Shown: positions 47,578 to 56,787, counted from the first letter of the stretch. The stretch: DNA of 62,767 bases from Arenibacter amylolyticus (GCF_002150785.1 NZ_MTAZ01000038.1:1-62767); one strand, 5' to 3'. A program made the numbers and translations. The notes: a model not told the origin generated them from the letters alone.

Positions 47578-48372
47578 ATGGATTTACAATTAAAAAATAA
47601 AAAGGCCTTTGTAAGTGGCTCTACCTCTGGAATAGGAATGGCCATTGCCAAAAAGCTTTTAGAAGAACAAGCCGAAGTGATTATCAGTGGCAGCAGCCAG
47701 CAAAGTGTGGACAAAGCTGTGGCACGTTTGAAGGCCGAGGTCCCAACCGCCAAACTTAGCGGTATTCCCACAGATTTTACTCGGGCGGCATCGGTTGAAG
47801 AACTTATTGCCCAACTAGAGGATATCGATATTTTGGTGAATAATGTTGGGATTTACGAGCCAATGGAATTTACCAAAATAACCGATTCTGATTGGGACCG
47901 TTTTTTTGAAGTGAACCTGATGAGTGGTATTCGCCTATCCCGTGCATTATTTCCCAAAATGCTGGAAAAAAATTGGGGACGGATCCTTTTTATCACGAGC
48001 GAATCGGCCTCAAACATTCCTCAAGAAATGATTCATTATGGGGTAAGCAAAACGGCATTACACGGTTTAAGCCGAGGCTTGGCTAAGCTTACCAAAGAAA
48101 CCCAGGTAACGGTAAACACCATAATGCCAGGACCTACAGCCACGGAAGGCGTAAAGGCCCATTTTGAAAAAATGGCTCAGGAAGAGGGTAAAACCTACCA
48201 AGAGGTAGAAGATAACTTTTTTAAAAATCTACGTCCTAGTTCACTATTGCAACGCTTTGCCAAGCCTGAAGAAGTGGCCAATATGGTATGTTATATGGCC
48301 AGTCCGCTTTCATCAGCAACCAATGGTGCCTCCTTACGCGTAGAGGGCGGCATTGTAGATAGTATCCTTTAA
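47578..48372 (+). CDS. Short-chain dehydrogenase/reductase
   Basis: 264 residues. The cofactor motif GSTSGIG is at 14-20, NNVG near 89, and the catalytic Ser with Y154 and K158 (HYGVSK) are visible, followed by the PGPT motif and the C-terminal SSATNGASLRVEGG. It is a classical SDR acting on an unknown alcohol or carbonyl with NAD(P). It lies 12 bp after the aldo/keto reductase stump, within the redox cassette. Confidence 0.9.
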   Translation: MDLQLKNKKAFVSGSTSGIGMAIAKKLLEEQAEVIISGSSQQSVDKAVARLKAEVPTAKLSGIPTDFTRAASVEELIAQLEDIDILVNNVGIYEPMEFTKITDSDWDRFFEVNLMSGIRLSRALFPKMLEKNWGRILFITSESASNIPQEMIHYGVSKTALHGLSRGLAKLTKETQVTVNTIMPGPTATEGVKAHFEKMAQEEGKTYQEVEDNFFKNLRPSSLLQRFAKPEEVANMVCYMASPLSSATNGASLRVEGGIVDSIL

Positions 48373-48460
48373 TAAAAATGGTGAATTAAACATCTTGATC
48401 AAACTATTAAGTATCAAAGACTTATTGAAATTCTTAATTTAACCTTTAAATTCAAAAATC

Positions 48461-49030
48461 ATGAGAAATTTATTTTTATTCTTGGCTTTGATGGCCATTA
48501 GTTTTACCGGTTTTGCGCAAACGCAATGGCAAGTAGACCCTTACCACTCATCACTTAATTTCCAAGTGCAACATTTAGGTATAAGTATGATAAATGGTAA
48601 GTTTACCGACTTTGAAGGCACAATGAATACCCAATCCAATTCCCTTGCCAATGCCAGTTTTAATTTTACAGTGCAAATTGCGAGCCTCAACACCAATGTA
48701 GACAAACGTGACGAACACTTAAAAAGTTCCGATTTTTTTGATGCGGAAAAGTATCCAACAATGACTTTTAAAAGCACCAAGGTAACCAAGGGCAAAAAGA
48801 AAGACCAGTACAAATTAACCGGAATGCTTACCATAAAGGACGCAACCAAAGAGGTAACTTTCGATTTGGTTTACGGTGGTACAGCAAGCACCGATACAGA
48901 GGACAAAATGGGGATGAAAGCAAAAACAAGCATCAACCGTTTTGACTTTAATATCGATTATGACCCTACTGCCGCAGGTATTGCCAAAGAGATTGATATT
49001 GTTGCCCACTTACAGTTTGCGAAACAATAA
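48461..49030 (+). CDS. YceI-family exported lipid-binding protein
   Basis: 189 residues with a signal peptide (cleavage after GFAQ at 20). The YceI lipocalin-like barrel is visible in WQVDPYHSSLNFQVQHLGIS, GKFTDFEGT, DKRDEHLKSSDFFDAEKYPTMTFKST, KKDQYKLTGMLTIKDATKEVTFDL and RFDFNIDYD. YceI homologues bind isoprenoid quinone-like molecules in the periplasm. It has a damaged paralogue 430 bp downstream. Confidence 0.93.
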   Translation: MRNLFLFLALMAISFTGFAQTQWQVDPYHSSLNFQVQHLGISMINGKFTDFEGTMNTQSNSLANASFNFTVQIASLNTNVDKRDEHLKSSDFFDAEKYPTMTFKSTKVTKGKKKDQYKLTGMLTIKDATKEVTFDLVYGGTASTDTEDKMGMKAKTSINRFDFNIDYDPTAAGIAKEIDIVAHLQFAKQ

Positions 49031-49056
49031 TAGTTCAAAATAAAAGCAAATACTAG

Positions 49057-49455
49057 ATGAAAAATACAGATTTGGGAATATTTATCCTACGCCTAAGCTT
49101 GGGTGTATTAATGCTATTGCACGGGATTGCCAAACTTATATACGGTATTGACCCCTTAATAGGGATGATGGACCAGTTTGGCATCCCTGGCTTTTTCGTC
49201 TATGGTGTTTATGTAGGGGAAGTGATTGCCCCGATAATGCTCATTATAAGTTACCGTACTAAAATAGCAGCCTTACTATATGTGGCTACGATGTTGGTGG
49301 CTATATTTTTGGCACATCCGGCAGATATTTTAGCATTGACACAATCAGGTGGCTGGGCTATTGAATTGCAAGCCTTGTACCTATTTGGCCCTTTAGCCTT
49401 GTTTTTTACAGGCGGAGGAAAAATGGCCTTGTCCAAGGCTTCTAAATGGGATTGA
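49057..49455 (+). CDS. DoxX-family membrane protein
   Basis: 132 residues with four transmembrane helices. The family pattern is clear: ILRLSLGVLMLLHGIAKLIYG, YVGEVIAPIMLIISYRTKIAALLYVATMLVAI and the C-terminal FGPLALFFTGGGK. DoxX-type proteins interact with quinones or oxidoreductases; in Bacillus, MhqP of the quinone-response genes is a member. It lies 26 bp after the YceI gene, so the two are likely co-transcribed. Confidence 0.9.
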   Translation: MKNTDLGIFILRLSLGVLMLLHGIAKLIYGIDPLIGMMDQFGIPGFFVYGVYVGEVIAPIMLIISYRTKIAALLYVATMLVAIFLAHPADILALTQSGGWAIELQALYLFGPLALFFTGGGKMALSKASKWD

Positions 49456-49458
49456 CCA

Positions 49459-49756
49459 ATGAAAGCTTATATCAGTATTCTTTTAATGCTTGTCTCAGTA
49501 CAGCATCTCATATCCCAACAAAAGGGACTCCAATGGTTGGATATCGAATAGGATAATTATAACATTAGACACCGAGTTTGGAGGTTTTATGAAAGACCCA
49601 TATGGCAATGAAAAGGCAGGATTTTCAATAAATGGAAAATTAAACCGTAAAGATTTTGGATTAAATTGGAATGCCGCACTTGAAGCTGGAGGTGTTATGG
49701 TTGGAAATGAAATTAAAGCTAACGTGGAAATACAATTCATAAAACAAGTTTCGTAA
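49459..49756 (+). pseudogene. YceI-family gene with internal deletion and frameshift
   Basis: The start codes for a signal peptide (MKAYISILLMLVSVQHLISQ) that stops at TAG after 30 codons. In another frame the 3' part codes for a YceI C-terminus (TEFGGFMKDPYGNEKAGFSI, LNRKDFGLNWNAALEAGGVM). About 100 codons from the middle are missing. This points to loss of a second YceI paralogue next to DoxX. Confidence 0.65.
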
Positions 49757-49769
49757 TTAATTTACGTAA

Positions 49770-50651
49770 ATGAATAGAAAACATTTTTTAAAAGCAATGA
49801 CATTATTGCCACTAATAAGTTCAAGTATGAATTTAAAAGACTTAAATAAAATGACTTCATCTATGGGTAACACAGGTAAAATGCCTGTGTTATTCCTTGG
49901 TCATGGAAGCCCTATGAATGCCATTGAAGAAAACGAGTTTGTATCGGCGTTTAAAAAACTTGGAAAAGAATTGTTGAGACCAAATGCCATCCTCTGTATC
50001 TCTGCACATTGGGAAACCAAAGGTACCTTTGTGACGGCAATGCAAAATCCTCCGACCATTCACGATTTTGGCGGATTTCCACAAGCCTTGTTCGATGTGC
50101 AATATCCTGCACCAGGAAGTCCGGAATTGGCACGGCAGACTAAATCCATCATAAGCACAACGGAGGTTGGTTTGGACGAGAAATGGGGACTTGACCATGG
50201 TGCTTGGAGCGTTGTAAAACACATTTACCCCAATGCCGATATTCCGATCATTCAGATGAGTATCGACTATTCGCAACCAGCAAAATATCACTATGAACTG
50301 GCAAAGGAAATAAGCAGCCTTCGTCAAAAAGGGGTCCTGATCATTGGAAGCGGAAATATGGTCCATAACCTTCGTTTAGTAGATTGGAACAAATTAAACG
50401 AACAATATGCCTTTGATTGGGCTATAGAGGCCAGCGAAAAGATGAAAGCTTATATCTTAAACGGGGACCATCAAAAACTCATCAATTTTAAAGCCCAGGG
50501 AAAAGCCTTTGAATTGGCCATCCCAACCCCAGAACACTATCTGCCATTACTATATTCTTTGGCATTGAAAGAAGAAAACGAAAATATAAGCCTGTTCAAC
50601 GACAAACCGGTCGCAGGTTCACTATCCATGACATCTTTAAAAATAGGTTGA
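49770..50651 (+). CDS. LigB-type extradiol dioxygenase (4,5-DOPA dioxygenase, YgiD-like)
   Basis: 293 residues. The family motifs are PVLFLGHGSPMNAIEENEF, ILCISAHWETKGT, IHDFGGFPQALFDVQYPAPG, GLDHGAWSVVKHIYP and LIIGSGNMVHNLR, which contain the expected metal-binding His and Glu residues. YgiD enzymes open catechol rings such as DOPA. An N-terminal extension of about 35 residues (MNRKHFLKAMTLLPLISSS) looks like a signal sequence, suggesting export, which is unusual. It lies 14 bp after the YceI remnant. Confidence 0.88.
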   Translation: MNRKHFLKAMTLLPLISSSMNLKDLNKMTSSMGNTGKMPVLFLGHGSPMNAIEENEFVSAFKKLGKELLRPNAILCISAHWETKGTFVTAMQNPPTIHDFGGFPQALFDVQYPAPGSPELARQTKSIISTTEVGLDEKWGLDHGAWSVVKHIYPNADIPIIQMSIDYSQPAKYHYELAKEISSLRQKGVLIIGSGNMVHNLRLVDWNKLNEQYAFDWAIEASEKMKAYILNGDHQKLINFKAQGKAFELAIPTPEHYLPLLYSLALKEENENISLFNDKPVAGSLSMTSLKIG

Positions 50652-50738
50652 AAATATAAATTATGTTCATCAAATAAAGATTTTAATACATACATATTAA
50701 ATTGGGTCCTATTATTTTTAAGAATAGGTATAGCATTA

Positions 50739-51080
50739 ATGATGTTGGTGCATGGAATCCAAAAACTTCAAATGTTGTTCGGTGATACTATACAATTCCC
50801 AAGTGTTCTGGGAATGAGTCCGTTCGTTTCATTGGCCCTTGCGGTTTTTGCGCAGGTTGTATGTTCTATATTAATTCTAATTGGGCTAAGCACAAGACTT
50901 GCAACCATTCCTCTGATAATCACTATGTTGGTGGCTGTAATTTTCATACATGGTGGAGATCCCTTTGCCAAACAGGAATTAGGCCTCCATTACTTGATGG
51001 TGTATGTCACCTTTTTTATGCTTGGTAGCGGAAAATATTCCGTTGATGCCGTTATGAAAAACTATTCTATGGCCAAGTAG
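50739..51080 (+). CDS. DoxX-family membrane protein, start probably frameshifted
   Basis: 113 residues from the ATG at 50739, which begins in the middle of the first membrane helix. The reading frame upstream codes for the missing helix (YILNWVLLFLRIGIAL), but it has no ATG, GTG or TTG. An ATG at 50663 (MFIK) lies one base out of frame and would fit if a single T at about 50675 were an insertion. The remainder is a normal DoxX (LVHGIQKLQMLFGD; GLHYLMVYVTFFMLG). It may be weakly functional or dead. Confidence 0.65.
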   Translation: MMLVHGIQKLQMLFGDTIQFPSVLGMSPFVSLALAVFAQVVCSILILIGLSTRLATIPLIITMLVAVIFIHGGDPFAKQELGLHYLMVYVTFFMLGSGKYSVDAVMKNYSMAK

Positions 51081-51124
51081 TTTTTTTATAAAATAGTTAA
51101 TCGTAGTTTAATTATAAAAGCCTA

Positions 51125-51685
51125 ATGGATACTCAAAATAAAATAATTGTTAAGTCGCTTAAACTTTTTAAAGCTCAAGGAATTAAAGAGGTTAGTATGA
51201 TGGATATAGCCAAAACGTTAAGAATATCCAAAAAAACGTTGTATGTTTATTTTACAAGTAAAAATGATTTAGTTAATAAAGGCATCCAATTTCTTTTCGA
51301 TTTACATTTTTCTACTTTAGAAAGAATTTTACAAGAAAAAACAGCTACAGTAGAAAAAATAAGGAAGGTATATGAGTATGCTATTAACTATTTGATAGGA
51401 GTGTCTCCAATTTTTATTTTGGATTTAAAAAAATATTATGCATCATCATATAGGGATTATGATTTATACCGAAGAAAATTAATTTTTGGATATATTAAAA
51501 ATATATTGGATGAAGGCCAATTAAATGGAGAGATTAATCACACGATAAATACACAACTATTTTGTGAATTCCACCTCTATAATTTCGACAAAATTCTATT
51601 AGCCAATTCGCAATTATATAAATATAGCGTAAAAGATCTTTTTGATATTAGTATAGGTGTAAGTTTGAAGGGAATCCTTAAATAA
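51125..51685 (+). CDS. TetR/AcrR-family transcriptional regulator
   Basis: 186 residues. The N-terminal helix-turn-helix (IIVKSLKLFKAQGIKEVSMMDIAKTL and RISKKTLYVYFTSKNDLVNKGI) is of TetR type; the C-terminal helical part has no conserved ligand residues I can name. It is 44 bp from the DoxX stop and may regulate the cassette from qorB to here. Confidence 0.9.
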   Translation: MDTQNKIIVKSLKLFKAQGIKEVSMMDIAKTLRISKKTLYVYFTSKNDLVNKGIQFLFDLHFSTLERILQEKTATVEKIRKVYEYAINYLIGVSPIFILDLKKYYASSYRDYDLYRRKLIFGYIKNILDEGQLNGEINHTINTQLFCEFHLYNFDKILLANSQLYKYSVKDLFDISIGVSLKGILK

Positions 51686-51739
51686 TCCAACCTGTTTTGT
51701 ATTATGGCTTTATAAAAAGGTTGACCCTAATACTGATAA

Positions 51740-52066
51740 TCAGTAATTTATTATACATTTTCGAAGTAGGCTGATTTTAATTATAAGCAGGACAGAACTG
51801 AACCTGAAATTTTCATCTCGGTCATCCATTTTTTTGATGAGGCCATCCCGGAGTGCATCAAGGAACTTCGTCTTGCTCATTTTTCGGGTTCTCAATTCCA
51901 GATAGGTTTGATATAAATTCCCCAGATCAAAATTGAAGGTGCTTTCAAAAAACTTGGCTATCAACCGTATATCACTGCTTCCATTGTCAAAAACACCCTG
52001 ATAGTGCAGTTCATAAATCAGTTCTGTCATGGTAGCTTTGCTCCCCGTCCAGTTTAATCTTGGCAA
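51740..52066 (-). pseudogene. C-terminal part of a split RteC-like gene
   Basis: 108 codons from a TTG match the end of RteC proteins, regulators of Bacteroides conjugative elements: LNWTGSKATMTELIYELHYQGVF, FESTFNFDLGNLYQTYLELRTRKMSKTKFLDALRDGLIKKMD. Directly upstream, in a different frame, are further codons (MDKFYNEKLNKLKEAQIKRP) of the same gene, so there is a frameshift near 52066. Confidence 0.6.
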
Positions 52067-52269
52067 CTGGTCTTTTGATTTGGGCCTCCTTCAGTTTGTT
52101 TAGTTTCTCATTATAAAATTTATCCATAGCAAATTTTTTGTTGCAATCGAGCGCACCATTTTTAAAGTGTTGTATATCTGGAGCTTATTTTAAGAAAAAG
52201 GCAACTAATTTCTCCGCAAAAAAGACCAGCCTAACGGAGGCCCTTAATTTACCTATACCGTGGACATTT

Positions 52270-52899
52270 TTAATTTTTGTATTCTTTATCCGTTACTTTT
52301 TCCAGCCACTTCGTTGGTCCGGCAACTCTGCTCGTAATGGCTATTTGAATGAACTTATTATTTTCCGAAGAAAAGTAAGTGCCCCGTTTTAAAAGAGTAG
52401 GTAATTTTCGGAATGCCCGCTTACCCCCACCTAGCAAAAAGTAATCTAGGTTTATACTCCTCATATATTGATATATGAGGTCATTTCCACCGTAGAGTCC
52501 ATCCTCTATAAAGCCAATTAACGTCTTAGCCCCAACTTCGTCATACGTATTCATTGCATAATCTAACCAGTATTCAATCTGTAATATTGTGGCAACGTCT
52601 AGCTTATTGGTCTGGTAAAACCGCATATTATATTTAATAGCAGTTAAGGAAAATAAAAAATGCACCCAGGATAATGGCGTACCGTAGTAAGCTTGTTCTT
52701 CTGGAGAAAAGTGACTTTTAGTCCTATGAAGCCTTTGATTGCTGTAGGCTTTCCGTATTTCATAGGAAAAACTACTAATAAGTTTCCCCCTATTTTCATA
52801 GCCTTTACCGTACAGTTGATTTTCATCATTCCAAAATTTACCGATCAAGTCGTATAACCGATCCAAATCCTCATAAGTCCCCCAGAGCTCCACGCCCAT
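52270..52899 (-). pseudogene. N-terminal part of a split RteC-like gene
   Basis: 209 codons with RteC character: WNDENQLYGKGYENRGKLI, SYNQRLH-like helices, FYQTNKLDVATILQIEYWLDYA, FIEDGLYGGNDLIYQYMRSI and DYFLLGGGKRAFRKLPTLLKRGTYF. It stops after KEYKN, 200 bp before the second part at 51740-52066. Together they cover most of an RteC protein. Confidence 0.6.
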
Positions 52900-53163
52900 T
52901 CCTTTTTTTTGTTGGTATTATGTACAGCATAGCTATTTTATATTATTACCAATTAATTTAGTCCCTAAATCGTATGAGGCGTAAGTTCTTCAATCCGTCT
53001 GATTTTTCCAATCAACCATTTGGATTTATTCGTATTTCTTGATTGGGGATTATTGACTCCTTAATAAAAATGGGACTTCACATCCTATTCTATATTACCA
53101 AAGTTGACTGGGGGTTGAAACAGGTATTATGCTGTTTTTCTATACGCCGATAATGAGACCTAT

Positions 53164-53652
53164 CTACATCGAAAGCCAATTCCCCTTGTATTTGGAATAA
53201 TCCGTAAGCTCGTCCTTAAACCCGTTATAGGCTTCTTCCTCTTTGTAAGTCGTAGGGCCTATGAGCGTATCCAGGGTGTTCCATCCCGTTTGCAGCATAT
53301 TGGCCCGGGCTTGACGATCCCGTTCCGTGGTAACGGCTATCAAAGCTTGCTTGAACCCGTTTGCCATATGGTGCTCTACGAGTTCCAGCGGCAAATTGGG
53401 TGTTGTTCTGTTAAGTACGTAACTATACGCCGCCTGTTAATAAAGTCCACGTTCCATTAAGTGACCCATCAAAAGGCTTTTTAAATTGTCCTGGCCTTTG
53501 GCTATCATATGATTTAGGATGACAGGTTGGGTGGCTATGGCGCTTGGAAGCTCAGGGGACGATTGCAGATAGTCCTGCATTTTCGTGGAAAGGGCGACCG
53601 TTACTTTATATTTGGAATAAAGGTCAGTCTGCCCTCTTTGTATCGTACGCCC
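53164..53652 (-). pseudogene. Unknown gene broken by an in-frame stop
   Basis: On the minus strand the frame is open from 53652 to a TAA at 53437-53439 and continues after it to 53164, together about 160 codons. Residues include DLYSKYKVTVALSTKMQDYL, ILNHMIAKGQDNLKSLLMGH, then after the stop QAAYSYVLNRTTPNLPLELV and ALIAVTTERDRQARANMLQ. The protein-like quality on both sides of the stop suggests a decayed gene. It may belong to the same mobile element as the rteC fragments. No family recognised. Confidence 0.4.
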
Positions 53653-54106
53653 TTAAATTGAGCCCAAAACGCTTTTAAGGATGTTAATAGTTACGGCAAT
53701 TTATTTAAGCTTATACTGGGCGATAGATAATTCCAAGGCTGATCGTTTTACTGCAAATATCGAACTCCTATTTCAAATCACTAACGACTTTTGAGCTTAA
53801 TCAACCATATGATTAATGGGTAGATTGGTCATTAGAATTGACCTGTATTGGATTTTCGTTCCTTTAAAAAAACTAACTGTTTTCTATTTTCCTCACTATT
53901 CACATCACAATGTATGCGGCTTAGGCCGATACCCAGGTTTACAATAAAATCACTAATACCATATTTATAGTAAATATCGAATAGTCATTTCTAAAATTGT
54001 GTTCATAATTATTTAAATTTGATCATTGATATCAAGAGCGCTAAATGGAGCTTGAAAAGAATTGGGTAAAGAGATTCACCAATAACCCCTTAGGATAATG
54101 AGCATC
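53653..54106. other. Intergenic region before the second DUF1186/SEC-C gene
   Basis: About 450 bp with no credible frame, repeat or consensus promoter. Confidence 0.3.
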
Positions 54107-55669
54107 ATGGAAATAAACTACAACATAACCACCGATCCAAACTTGCTGGACAAGCAAAATGGAATTACTCCTGAACTTTCGCGCAAGCTGGAGTGGTTTC
54201 ACAAACTGGCGTTAAAAGGAAAAAGATCGAGCGTGCAAAAATTGTTGGATGCCATTGAACGCTATCCCAATAATCCGCAGTTGAAAAATTATCTATCCGT
54301 ACTGTACGGCCAACTGAACGATACCAAGAAGATGCACGAGACCAATAAGTGGATTATGGCGGAACACCCCAATTATTTATTTGGAAAGTTAAACCTGGCA
54401 AACGAATATTTCTTCAAAGAAGAATATCATAAAATGCCCGAAGTATTAGGCACCAACATGGAGCTACAATCGCTCTATCCAGACCGCGACACCTTTCATT
54501 TAAACGAGGTAATTTCATATTACAAATGCGCCATCCTTTATTATTCCGCCATTGGTGATATTGAGCAAGCCGAAATTAGATTCGATATAATGCAAGAACT
54601 GTCACCCGATTCTGAAGATACCGAAATGGCATGGAGACACATTTATGCCGCCACAATGAAAGCAGCCCAAGATCGTTTTGAAGAGGAAGAAAAAACTAAA
54701 ATATCGGTAACAACAAGGTCGCAAGAATTTAATAATACCAAAAGCGCTCCTAATTTTAATCATGAAGAAATAGAGTGGCTTTACAACCATGGACTCTACA
54801 TCGGCGAAGAGAAACTAAACAAAATACTCTCCCTCCCCAAAGATAGTCTTATCAATGACCTAGAGTTGGTGTTACTCGATAGTATTGCACGCTATGGTTA
54901 TTTTAAAAAGTTAGCTGAAGAAAACAGATGGGACGAGGAAAAGACGAATTTTGTAATCCATGCTATTTATCTATTAGGAGAACTGGAGGCAACGGATAGC
55001 TTGGAAACCATTTTTGATGTGCTGAGCCAGTCCGATGCATATTTCGAGCTCTTTTTAGGTGATTTTCTCACTGCGGCAATTTGGGAACCTATCTACAAAA
55101 TTGCAGCCAATGATTTGGAAGCATGTAAGGAGTTTATCTATACACCAGGCATCGATACCTATGCGCGTACTACTATCATGGAGGTCTTAGAACAGCTTGC
55201 CCTAAACCATCCCGAAAGGCGCGAGGAGGTTTTGAGCTGGTTCAGGGAGGTCATAGAGTTTTTCTTGGACAGCAGCCTAGAGGACAATGTAATTGACAGC
55301 GATCTGATTGCCTTGATGATATGCAATTTGATCGATATCAATGGCGCTGAATTAGTGCCGGAAATAAAACAGTTATTTGACCGGGGGTTAGTGTCACAGG
55401 GTATTTGTGGGAATTTTAAGGAAGTAAAGAAAGCCTTTGAGCGCCCAGACACCTATGATAAAAGAAGGGAGTTACTCCCCATAGCAGAACGGTATGAAGA
55501 AATAACGGCAACCTGGGCTGGGTATAACGAAAAGATAAGTAGTTCGCCAATTGATTACCAGGATTATTTTACCCCGTCCGTAATGCCGGTAAGAGCGGAA
55601 CCGAAAATTGGACGGAATGAGCCCTGTCCCTGTGGCAGTGGGAAAAAGTATAAAAAATGTTGTTTGTAA
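54107..55669 (+). CDS. DUF1186/SEC-C protein, copy 2
   Basis: 520 residues from the ATG at 54107, which corresponds to the start of copy 1; an ATG at 54098 would add three residues. Residues 1-80 are identical to copy 1 although about 13 codons differ, and the rest is roughly 80 percent identical. The architecture is the same: helical repeats, a DUF1186-like middle and the terminal zinc knuckle [13 protein letters not shown]. Both copies therefore appear to be under selection. Confidence 0.8.
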   Translation: MEINYNITTDPNLLDKQNGITPELSRKLEWFHKLALKGKRSSVQKLLDAIERYPNNPQLKNYLSVLYGQLNDTKKMHETNKWIMAEHPNYLFGKLNLANEYFFKEEYHKMPEVLGTNMELQSLYPDRDTFHLNEVISYYKCAILYYSAIGDIEQAEIRFDIMQELSPDSEDTEMAWRHIYAATMKAAQDRFEEEEKTKISVTTRSQEFNNTKSAPNFNHEEIEWLYNHGLYIGEEKLNKILSLPKDSLINDLELVLLDSIARYGYFKKLAEENRWDEEKTNFVIHAIYLLGELEATDSLETIFDVLSQSDAYFELFLGDFLTAAIWEPIYKIAANDLEACKEFIYTPGIDTYARTTIMEVLEQLALNHPERREEVLSWFREVIEFFLDSSLEDNVIDSDLIALMICNLIDINGAELVPEIKQLFDRGLVSQGICGNFKEVKKAFERPDTYDKRRELLPIAERYEEITATWAGYNEKISSSPIDYQDYFTPSVMPVRAEPKIGRNEPCPCGSGKKYKKCCL

Positions 55670-55684
55670 TAATTATATTCAAAG

Positions 55685-56671
55685 CTATTGCTTAACTCCC
55701 GGTTTTAATTCACTTGGTAAATACCCCATTGTTTTTTTAAAAGCTTTGGTAAAGTGTTGCGGATTGGAATAGCCCACTTCATAGGAGGCTTGTGCTATTG
55801 GAATGTCTTCGTGGAGAATTAGGGTTTTGGCTGTTTCCATTCTTAGTTTGGTGATGTATTTAAATATGGTGGTTTTATGAACGATTTTAAAATTGCTTTT
55901 CAGCTTGGTCGTATTATATCCAACAACTTCTGAAAGTTCTTTGATGGTCAATTTATTCTTTAAATTTTTTTGAATATGATGAACCACATTCTCTATACTT
56001 TTGTATTCGGAAACAGGTAAGCCTAAATCCACATTCATTGGCCTATAATTTTCCCTATTCATTATTAAATCAATCAAAAGCCATCTAGTTTTACATTCTA
56101 AATAACTTGCTTTAACGCTATCATCATATGGGCAATCAATAATCCCAACAAGGGAGGATCTTAGCTTTTCAGAAATTGATTTAGTTCTGAGAATAGGGTT
56201 GTTATAAGTGGTATTAGATAAGTTATGAAAATAATCGCAAGATGGTATAACTCCCTTTCCAAGTAATCTTTCAAGATAATTCTTTGTGAACAATACTTCC
56301 AAGGAAGTGTAATTTTCACCTACAAATTTCTTTTGCCCGGTAGTAATCGTCCATTCGATGGGGAGGTACATATCTGATGGAACTAGAAAAAAGGAACCTC
56401 CATTTACATCAAGAAATTCAAAGGCTCCTTCCAAAACAAAATGAAAACCTAAACAAGGTTCCGGATATGCTACTTCCATCATTCGACTTGAAGGTACTTT
56501 CAGTTTTCTAATGATAACCGTTAATCCATCCAGTTTAATACCCTCCTGCGCAACTGCTGCAGCATTTTCTTCTTCAGTAATCCTAAAAAAAGTTATTTGG
56601 CCGTGATTCGCGACATAGACATTCTTTGTATTTGCAGGATACCCAATTGATTTTAAAAAACCTTCGCTCAT
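55685..56671 (-). CDS. AraC-family regulator, PchR-like
   Basis: 328 residues with a PchR-like N-terminal region (cupin-type, LGFHFVLEGAFEFLDVNGG) and two C-terminal helix-turn-helix units (LTIKELSEVVGYNTTKLKSNFK and IPIAQASYEVGYSNPQHFTKAFKKTMGYLP). PchR-type regulators sense siderophores and switch on the receptor gene. It is divergent from the TonB receptor and separated from it by 116 bp that contain direct repeats suited to AraC binding. The end lies 15 bp from the SEC-C gene, tail to tail. Confidence 0.88.
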   Translation of the reverse strand: MSEGFLKSIGYPANTKNVYVANHGQITFFRITEEENAAAVAQEGIKLDGLTVIIRKLKVPSSRMMEVAYPEPCLGFHFVLEGAFEFLDVNGGSFFLVPSDMYLPIEWTITTGQKKFVGENYTSLEVLFTKNYLERLLGKGVIPSCDYFHNLSNTTYNNPILRTKSISEKLRSSLVGIIDCPYDDSVKASYLECKTRWLLIDLIMNRENYRPMNVDLGLPVSEYKSIENVVHHIQKNLKNKLTIKELSEVVGYNTTKLKSNFKIVHKTTIFKYITKLRMETAKTLILHEDIPIAQASYEVGYSNPQHFTKAFKKTMGYLPSELKPGVKQ

Positions 56672-56676
56672 TAATT

Positions 56677-56708
56677 CCTTTTACGTTGGTTAAACTTCCC
56701 TTTACGTT
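56677..56708 (+). promoter_or_regulatory. Tandem 11-bp direct repeat, AraC operator candidate
   Basis: CCTTTTACGTT (56677-56687) and CCCTTTACGTT (56698-56708) agree in 10 of 11 bases and are spaced 21 bp apart, two helical turns, as expected for the two half-sites of an AraC-family dimer. The second repeat lies at the -33 position of the receptor promoter. Confidence 0.6.
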
Positions 56709-56730
56709 ATTACTCACTTAAAAGCTATAG

Positions 56731-56746
56731 TAGCTTTGCAAAGCTA
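56731..56746. promoter_or_regulatory. Perfect 16-bp palindrome containing two divergent -7 boxes
   Basis: TAGCTTTGCAAAGCTA is its own reverse complement. Each half is TAGCTTTG, an exact TAnnTTTG, one per strand, so the site may start transcription in both directions, to the receptor and to the regulator gene. Confidence 0.55.
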
Positions 56747-56761
56747 TCTATTTAGAATTAA

Positions 56762-56772
56762 TCTTAATAAGA
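56762..56772 (+). promoter_or_regulatory. 11-bp AT-rich palindrome in the receptor leader, Fur-like site candidate
   Basis: TCTTAATAAGA is symmetric around its central A, within an AATC...GAATAATG context that resembles half-sites of iron-responsive Fur boxes but does not match the full 19-bp consensus. Confidence 0.3.
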
Positions 56773-56787
56773 ATAATGAGTTAATTA

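Noticed and set aside
42191-55669. The two SEC-C genes as ends of a composite transposon
   Set aside because: Homology stops at the coding region, no terminal repeats or transposase are visible, and the copies have drifted too far for a recent event.
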